Shown in pieces: positions 60,501 through 64,000 of a stretch of DNA of 64,000 nt. The notes under the pieces are model-generated. The model worked only from the letters and a program-made list of their open reading frames with translations. It was not told the DNA's origin and ran no database searches. Each line of letters starts with the position of its first letter. Position 1 is the stretch's first letter. Both the position numbers and the translations under genes were made by a program. The stretch comes from Pseudomonas sp. FP1742 (GTDB lineage Bacteria; Pseudomonadota; Gammaproteobacteria; Pseudomonadales; Pseudomonadaceae): positions 5,332,001-5,396,000 of the forward strand of contig NZ_CP117460.1 of NCBI RefSeq assembly GCF_030687145.1, in the 5' to 3' direction.

Positions 60501-62597
60501 CCTGGCCAGGGTCGCTTTTTCAAACAATGGGTCATGGTCAAGACCCAGACGCCTGCCGAACGCCGCACCGTGCTCCTCGCACCACCGATCCGTCCGCGGG
60601 CGGACCACGAAGACATGATGCTGTTGCGCGGCCCTGGTTTGTCCACCCGCAAACCCACCCTCACGGAAAGAGTGCGGGACCTCTACCCCCACTTCAACGA
60701 ACGAGAAGCCGATACCTTTGTGCGATCCCTTGGCTCGCCGGAACAAGGGCATCAGACCCTGACACGACTGGACCGCGAACTGCATGATCTTGAGGTGTTG
60801 CTCAATAAATGGCGATACCGCCAACCTGATAGCTGGGGCCCGGATCGCCAAGGGTTCGTCCGCGGTGGCGGGCTGCACATCAGCGAACGACTCATCGATT
60901 GTTTCAGGAGAAAGCCCACCGTATTCGGTGAACGCAGCACCACTTCCGACGGCGGCTATGCACTGGACCTTTCCACGGAAATCGACCCTGTCGACCTCGA
61001 GCGCTGGTGGAAGGAACTGCCGGACATCAAGCACTACCTCGATCAGATCACCACGTTGAACCTGGACCGCACGACGTTCTCCCAGAAAGCCTCCGGCCTG
61101 TTGAAAGACTTCCCCCACCTGCGGCAACTGAGCGCCCGCGGTTGCGGCTTGACGCAGTTGCCCGACAGCATCGGCAAAATGCATTACCTGCGCACGCTAC
61201 GCCTGATGAACAACGACATCAGGCTGACGCCGGCGTCGGTCGAGCAGCTGCGAAACCTGACCCGTATCGAAACACTCAGGCTCGATGACAACCCAAGGCT
61301 GGGGATGCTGCCGAACGTTGAACGCATGCCCAAGCTCAGCATCCTGAGTCTGAGCAACACGGGGGCCACCACGTGGCCGGACGGGCTCTTTGCGCCCAAC
61401 AAGCGTCGGCCTCGAGGATTTTTTCTGGATCTGCAGGAAAACCCGATCAGGATCATTCCCACCGTCGTGCCCGGCTCTGACGATGCGTTTATCGTGGCGC
61501 GGACCCGCCTGTTCGAAATGAACCTGTCGCAGGCCAATGTCGTCAAGTTCCAGGCGTATCGACGCTCAGTCGGCATCTCGCCCACACAGGTCTATACCGA
61601 CGCCGCCACCGACGCGATGGCCCAATGGCCGATGAAGGATGACTCGGAGTGGTGGAGTGCCGAAGTCTCCGGGTTGGGAACCTTCCGCCAGGAAGCCTGG
61701 CACGACCTGATGTCCGAGCCTGGCTCTGAAGGTTTTTTCGCCTTGATCCAGAAACAGACCACCTCGGCCGATTACCGGGCCGGCGGTGAATTGCGTAATC
61801 AACTGAGCAGCCGGGTATGGCGAATGGTCGAAGCCGTCGACCTGGACAGCGAGTTGCGCGCCGATCTGTTCGAAATGGCAACGTCGCCCACGACCTGCGC
61901 CGATGCGGGAGCCCAGATGTTCAACCACATGGGCATCAAGGTGCTTGCCTCCGAAGCCTATGCCTTGTCGACATCGGGCGCCATGCTGGAAAGCAGGTTG
62001 GTCAGGCTGGCAAAAGGGGCGGCCCGTCTTGCGCGGGTAGAAGATATTGCACGGGCCGATTTCGCCAAACGTCCGGGCGGCGACGAAATTGAAGTGTACC
62101 TCGCCTATGAGAGCGGCCTGGCGCAACGTCTCGATTTGCCGTGGCAATCGACATTGTTGCGGTATCCCGAATTGGCCAGGGTAAACGCTGAAATGCTCGA
62201 CACGGCGTTCGATACGGTAATGTCGATGGAAGCCGGCGACGGGTTGGTCAATGGAATGATCGAACAGCCGTACTGGGAGAAATACCTGCGTGACACCTAT
62301 CCCGCGGAGTTCCGGCGCAATGCCCGGATGTTTGAACACAGGACCGACCTGCTGGATGAACTGCGCGAGGCCCAACGCGCCTGGGCCGGTTCCAAAGAGC
62401 AGTTGATTGTGCAACGACGCGCACTCAAGCAGCGGTTACTCGACCTTGCCAGTCAACTCAACGTCCCGGAAAGCCTTGTGCTCACCGGCGAGGAAATGAC
62501 GGACGAGGTCTATGGCGGATTGCTCAACGACATCGGCTACGAGGAAAAACAGCTGAGCCGTCGGTTGACCCGAGCGGCGCTGCAGAACGCCGGATAA
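57531..62597 (+). CDS. Large NEL-type E3 ubiquitin ligase / dermonecrotic-toxin-like effector candidate
   Basis: 1688 residues, no signal peptide. The N-terminal ~1100 residues resemble the dermonecrotic-toxin-like (DUF6543) region of Pseudomonas proteins and include a hydrophobic stretch (about 445-530, FNVALMVVTPFVPGLGELMM). A short leucine-rich repeat block follows (about 1174-1290: LRQLSARGCGLTQLPDSIGK, then LRTLRLMNNDI and others). The C-terminal NEL-like domain has the candidate catalytic C1456 in PTTCADAGAQMF, with EVYLAYESGLAQRLDLP after it. NEL ligases (IpaH/SspH/SlrP family) ubiquitinate host proteins. No secretion genes lie nearby, so its export route is unknown. Confidence 0.82.
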   Translation: MSDLQGRKTARPGGADDDKGRHYAFIQSRIHPTFKDASLRRARELSLTQPRSGQWIKTATQSAHTQLQDANLELWSAQNKVDRFLEELQNVDDFAEPLLTDALMKQYGVDVDVRTTYLHLYLPKERPWYAIDLTGGVVTRTVSLLNAALHNFARSETCEPDSDFISQPDERGLFDVLPVKRKMSIAQFQTLCRELDIGARYARYLEDRLLPGDAVARRFLQLKIIDSEKAAFKAAVQQALMTGDIDADASDLILKMLDGQRNLTRKGRVMHFAELSVLGSRLAGIVLITPDLYREHRREVEPIFAYVPQDPEHPLKEYPSTVAFMNELTRQLRDNPLISSTGMTYRQFFSRFVDQPERGHFFGGLQQRLFEVKWHQKDPLDPGPSWREVPVEQPNLRFSAAPIRGEFWKYRFEQKLNKILNDARHIAVSTADTDRNARWAWWENFKKIVSDIFNVALMVVTPFVPGLGELMMAYTAYQIANDVIEGFVDMTLGLWNEAVEHIVGVVEDAIQLTAFAAGAKIGEVVRLKLSPLIEGMKPVTLPNGEPRLWHPDLRPYELPDVKLSADSGPDELGLHTHQGQDILPLDDTHFAVRKDPQTGNYRIKHPHRADAYSPELRHNGLGAWTHEGENPRAWSTPKLLRRLGHTVDGLTDADLERARIASGTDDSALRRMYIDNTAAPPLLDDSLERLHLQRQARHSIERIRTGLALDPSSYWFEPLATYLDGWPADKSLKVYHNDDLTGPFRQYGNPEATAGQTLATSLSHLLSNQFAPSLVNFLDEAELQAVLGRPMAKSEQVQALRDRLADEANRLLPDIVNQLYQGAQASDDPRVRLVRHEFAQLPSRAVKTLLSRADSPDLKRMEQEQRLPLNIKIRAREADFEVRANHAYEGFYDDAQWVPETESLVLNALRIHSDTFNELRIEVREGSDAGPLRCSVGTQDASTVRVLVRDEVNRFEVWDAQNHKLREAADFFEAVLNALPKNKQTQLGYRPGQGRFFKQWVMVKTQTPAERRTVLLAPPIRPRADHEDMMLLRGPGLSTRKPTLTERVRDLYPHFNEREADTFVRSLGSPEQGHQTLTRLDRELHDLEVLLNKWRYRQPDSWGPDRQGFVRGGGLHISERLIDCFRRKPTVFGERSTTSDGGYALDLSTEIDPVDLERWWKELPDIKHYLDQITTLNLDRTTFSQKASGLLKDFPHLRQLSARGCGLTQLPDSIGKMHYLRTLRLMNNDIRLTPASVEQLRNLTRIETLRLDDNPRLGMLPNVERMPKLSILSLSNTGATTWPDGLFAPNKRRPRGFFLDLQENPIRIIPTVVPGSDDAFIVARTRLFEMNLSQANVVKFQAYRRSVGISPTQVYTDAATDAMAQWPMKDDSEWWSAEVSGLGTFRQEAWHDLMSEPGSEGFFALIQKQTTSADYRAGGELRNQLSSRVWRMVEAVDLDSELRADLFEMATSPTTCADAGAQMFNHMGIKVLASEAYALSTSGAMLESRLVRLAKGAARLARVEDIARADFAKRPGGDEIEVYLAYESGLAQRLDLPWQSTLLRYPELARVNAEMLDTAFDTVMSMEAGDGLVNGMIEQPYWEKYLRDTYPAEFRRNARMFEHRTDLLDELREAQRAWAGSKEQLIVQRRALKQRLLDLASQLNVPESLVLTGEEMTDEVYGGLLNDIGYEEKQLSRRLTRAALQNAG

Positions 62598-62605
62598 TCA
62601 GCCCC

Positions 62606-62635
62606 CGCCCTGAAGGCGATCAAGCCTTCAGGGCG
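62606..62635 (+). terminator. Terminator between the NEL gene and the fimbrial genes
   Basis: CGCCCTGAAGGC-GATCAA-GCCTTCAGGGCG, a perfect 12-bp stem followed by TCTTCTAC, 8 bases after the NEL stop and just before the converging gene. Confidence 0.65.
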
Positions 62636-62645
62636 TCTTCTACTG

Positions 62646-63863
62646 TTATCCCACTTCGGAGTCCCATATCACGGTGATGTTTCCGGAATAACTGGACGAC
62701 ACCCCGGGCTGGATCATGTAATCCACATAATTCGGTGCAATCTCGAAATGCAGGGTGCCTGGCGCGCGATCAACGTAGAAACCAGGCCTGAACTCCTGCG
62801 CATTCACCTGGCCTATGCGCAGCGGTCGACGGTTGACCGGTTGGCCGCTGACGTCCGTCAAACCATTGGGCAGGCTGACACTCAGTTGTACCTGGGCAAC
62901 GCGACTGGAAACAGGGTCGCGGATCAAGCAATGCGTCGACCCGCCCTCTCCACACTCCAGGTGCATTTTGAAGCGGCTCGACGACGAGATGTTGAACGTC
63001 TGATCGCGAAACAGCCGGGTCGGTTTACGCCCCTGGGTCAGCCAGGCTTGCCAGCCACCCTGCGGCACCAGTTCAACGCTGCTTCCTCCGGGCGGGATCT
63101 CGACTTTCAACGTGTGCTCAACGCTTAAAGTGAAATTGAGGGTGATCAGATCGTCGTCAGGCAACATGACATCGCCCATGTCGAAATCCTGGTGCGGTCC
63201 GACGGTGTAGTTCAGCACGCCGCGATAGGTACCTGCCGACATCTTGAGCGGGTTGGGCGTGGCCAGCTCGTAGCTGAACCCGGTGTTTTCATAAGCGAAC
63301 TGGTAGTCCTGGGTAATGTCCTTTTGTGCCTGCTTGGCGCACACCCCCGCATTGGCCGGCACTCGCCAAAAGAACGCATAGTACAAGGCAGTGCCATAAC
63401 CCACCCCGCCATATCCACAGGGGGGAGGCGCATTGACCCAGGTACTTTGCCAGACCCCTGTGGGCAGAGGCGTCTTGATTGTGTAAGCGGCACCGATACC
63501 GTTGACGCGCATCCTGAGCGTCTCGGACTCTCCGGTATCGTCGTGCACCACCGTGACGTCTCTCCAGGAGGAAGGAACCCGGAACATCGCGCCCCGACGC
63601 TGCTCGTGCATCGCTGGTATGTCTGCCGCCATCCGGAAGCGAACGGGCAACAAAATGCTGAAAACGCCCGCCTCGCAGTACTCGGGGTGATCTCCGCAAT
63701 ACCCGCCCTGAGGGGTCGTATTGATAAAGGTGTTTTGCATCGGTTTCGCCGGATCGGGACGAAATACCGCGGTCATTTCAACGGTGCTGGCGACCGTGGT
63801 CTGCATGAACGCACCCGCCAAACCCAAGCCGCTCAGCTGGATGATTTTCCTGAGCATTTCCAT
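62646..63863 (-). CDS. CblD/CfaE-like fimbrial tip adhesin or pilus initiator
   Basis: A 405-residue exported protein (signal peptide MEMLRKIIQLSGLGLAGAFM...VAS) rich in beta strands, with cysteine pairs CGDHPEYC, CGYGG...C and CGEGGSTHC, and an end YSGNITVIWDSEVG. The middle segment GFSYELATPNPLKMSAGTYR and the NTFINTTPQGGYC start resemble CblD/CfaE tip subunits of CS1-type (alternate chaperone-usher) pili. AGGAG precedes the ATG at 63863; the frame from 63920 adds 19 residues. It would be the last gene of an operon reaching past the window. Confidence 0.6.
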   Translation of the reverse strand: MEMLRKIIQLSGLGLAGAFMQTTVASTVEMTAVFRPDPAKPMQNTFINTTPQGGYCGDHPEYCEAGVFSILLPVRFRMAADIPAMHEQRRGAMFRVPSSWRDVTVVHDDTGESETLRMRVNGIGAAYTIKTPLPTGVWQSTWVNAPPPCGYGGVGYGTALYYAFFWRVPANAGVCAKQAQKDITQDYQFAYENTGFSYELATPNPLKMSAGTYRGVLNYTVGPHQDFDMGDVMLPDDDLITLNFTLSVEHTLKVEIPPGGSSVELVPQGGWQAWLTQGRKPTRLFRDQTFNISSSSRFKMHLECGEGGSTHCLIRDPVSSRVAQVQLSVSLPNGLTDVSGQPVNRRPLRIGQVNAQEFRPGFYVDRAPGTLHFEIAPNYVDYMIQPGVSSSYSGNITVIWDSEVG

Positions 63864-63901
63864 GATTGCTGCACTCCTTTTCACTGCATTGGCGCAAGAC
63901 A

Positions 63902-64000
63902 CTAAACTTCTGAATCCCACACCACTGTCACGCGTCCCGAATACTGTCGTTGTTGTCCGGGGCGAAGCATTTCTGCCACTTCACTGGCGGGTATTTCGAA
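63902..64000 (-). CDS. Partial fimbrial adhesin-like gene (3' end only)
   Basis: The last 32 codons before a TAG stop read FEIPASEVAEMLRPGQQRQY followed by SGRVTVVWDSEV, clearly paralogous to the end of the next gene (FEIAPNYV...YSGNITVIWDSEVG). The gene continues beyond the window end. Its stop is 38 bases before the start of the neighbouring paralogue, so they are in one operon. Confidence 0.7.
   Translation of the reverse strand, partial: FEIPASEVAEMLRPGQQRQYSGRVTVVWDSEV

Overview
The window is chromosomal DNA of a Pseudomonas of the fluorescens group. The gene order argG-motY-pyrC-rnt-peroxiredoxin-bfd-bfr-grxD-...-argF-ABC ATPase matches, as far as I recall, the P. aeruginosa PA3525-PA3538 neighbourhood. 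The glpFKRD block, the aat/aau acidic amino-acid locus and abundant REP doublets (GTGGGAGCGGGCTTGC type) fit the same group. No tRNA, rRNA or CRISPR array was seen.

Layout. (1) 1-12.3 kb, conserved housekeeping: arginine and pyrimidine synthesis, flagellar motY, RNase T, iron storage with its ferredoxin, a CGFS glutaredoxin, a molybdopterin oxidoreductase, argF with an orphan ABC ATPase, and YbaK. (2) 12.6-17.8 kb, glycerol uptake and use (glpF, glpK, glpR, glpD), with two adjacent GlpR-like operators in front of glpD. (3) 17.9-25.3 kb, glutamate/aspartate ABC transporter aatJQMP followed by its two-component system aauSR. Two AauR-type sites and a sigma-54 promoter precede aatJ, and a GlpM-like gene follows aauR. 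(4) 25.3-33.4 kb, two lipoproteins, an exported alpha/beta hydrolase, divergent metE/metR, and acetyltransferase, LysE and Nudix genes. (5) 33.57-34.74 kb, an IS110-family element inserted in one arm of a REP doublet. (6) 34.8-44.8 kb, a signalling island: a divergent YN-GYP response regulator, then two receiver-GGDEF-EAL proteins, a dihaem cytochrome c peroxidase, a membrane histidine kinase and a receiver-kinase in one tightly packed operon. (7) 45.1-53.6 kb, a glutamate-synthase-like flavoprotein, a gtr-type glycosyl-modification operon, OpgC and an amino-acid permease. (8) 54.2-64.0 kb, accessory surface/virulence region: an unusual class A PBP-like protein, a 1688-residue NEL-type E3 ubiquitin ligase effector candidate, and two paralogous fimbrial tip-adhesin-like genes, the second cut by the window end.

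The most interesting element is the IS110 insertion. Removing 33573-34740 restores a perfect 34-nt REP inverted repeat, which fixes the ends and a CT core. The 5' non-coding end folds as a stem with an internal loop. Its two sides carry AAGCCCG, identical to the left target, and GTGGGAG, complementary to CT plus the right target. Joining the ends would create a promoter with 17-nt spacing directly upstream of this RNA. This is the architecture of an IS621-type bridge RNA, here programmed for Pseudomonas REP sequences. A second point of interest is the reciprocal pair of c-di-GMP proteins: one has an intact GGDEF and a degraded EAL, the other GSDEF and an intact EAL.
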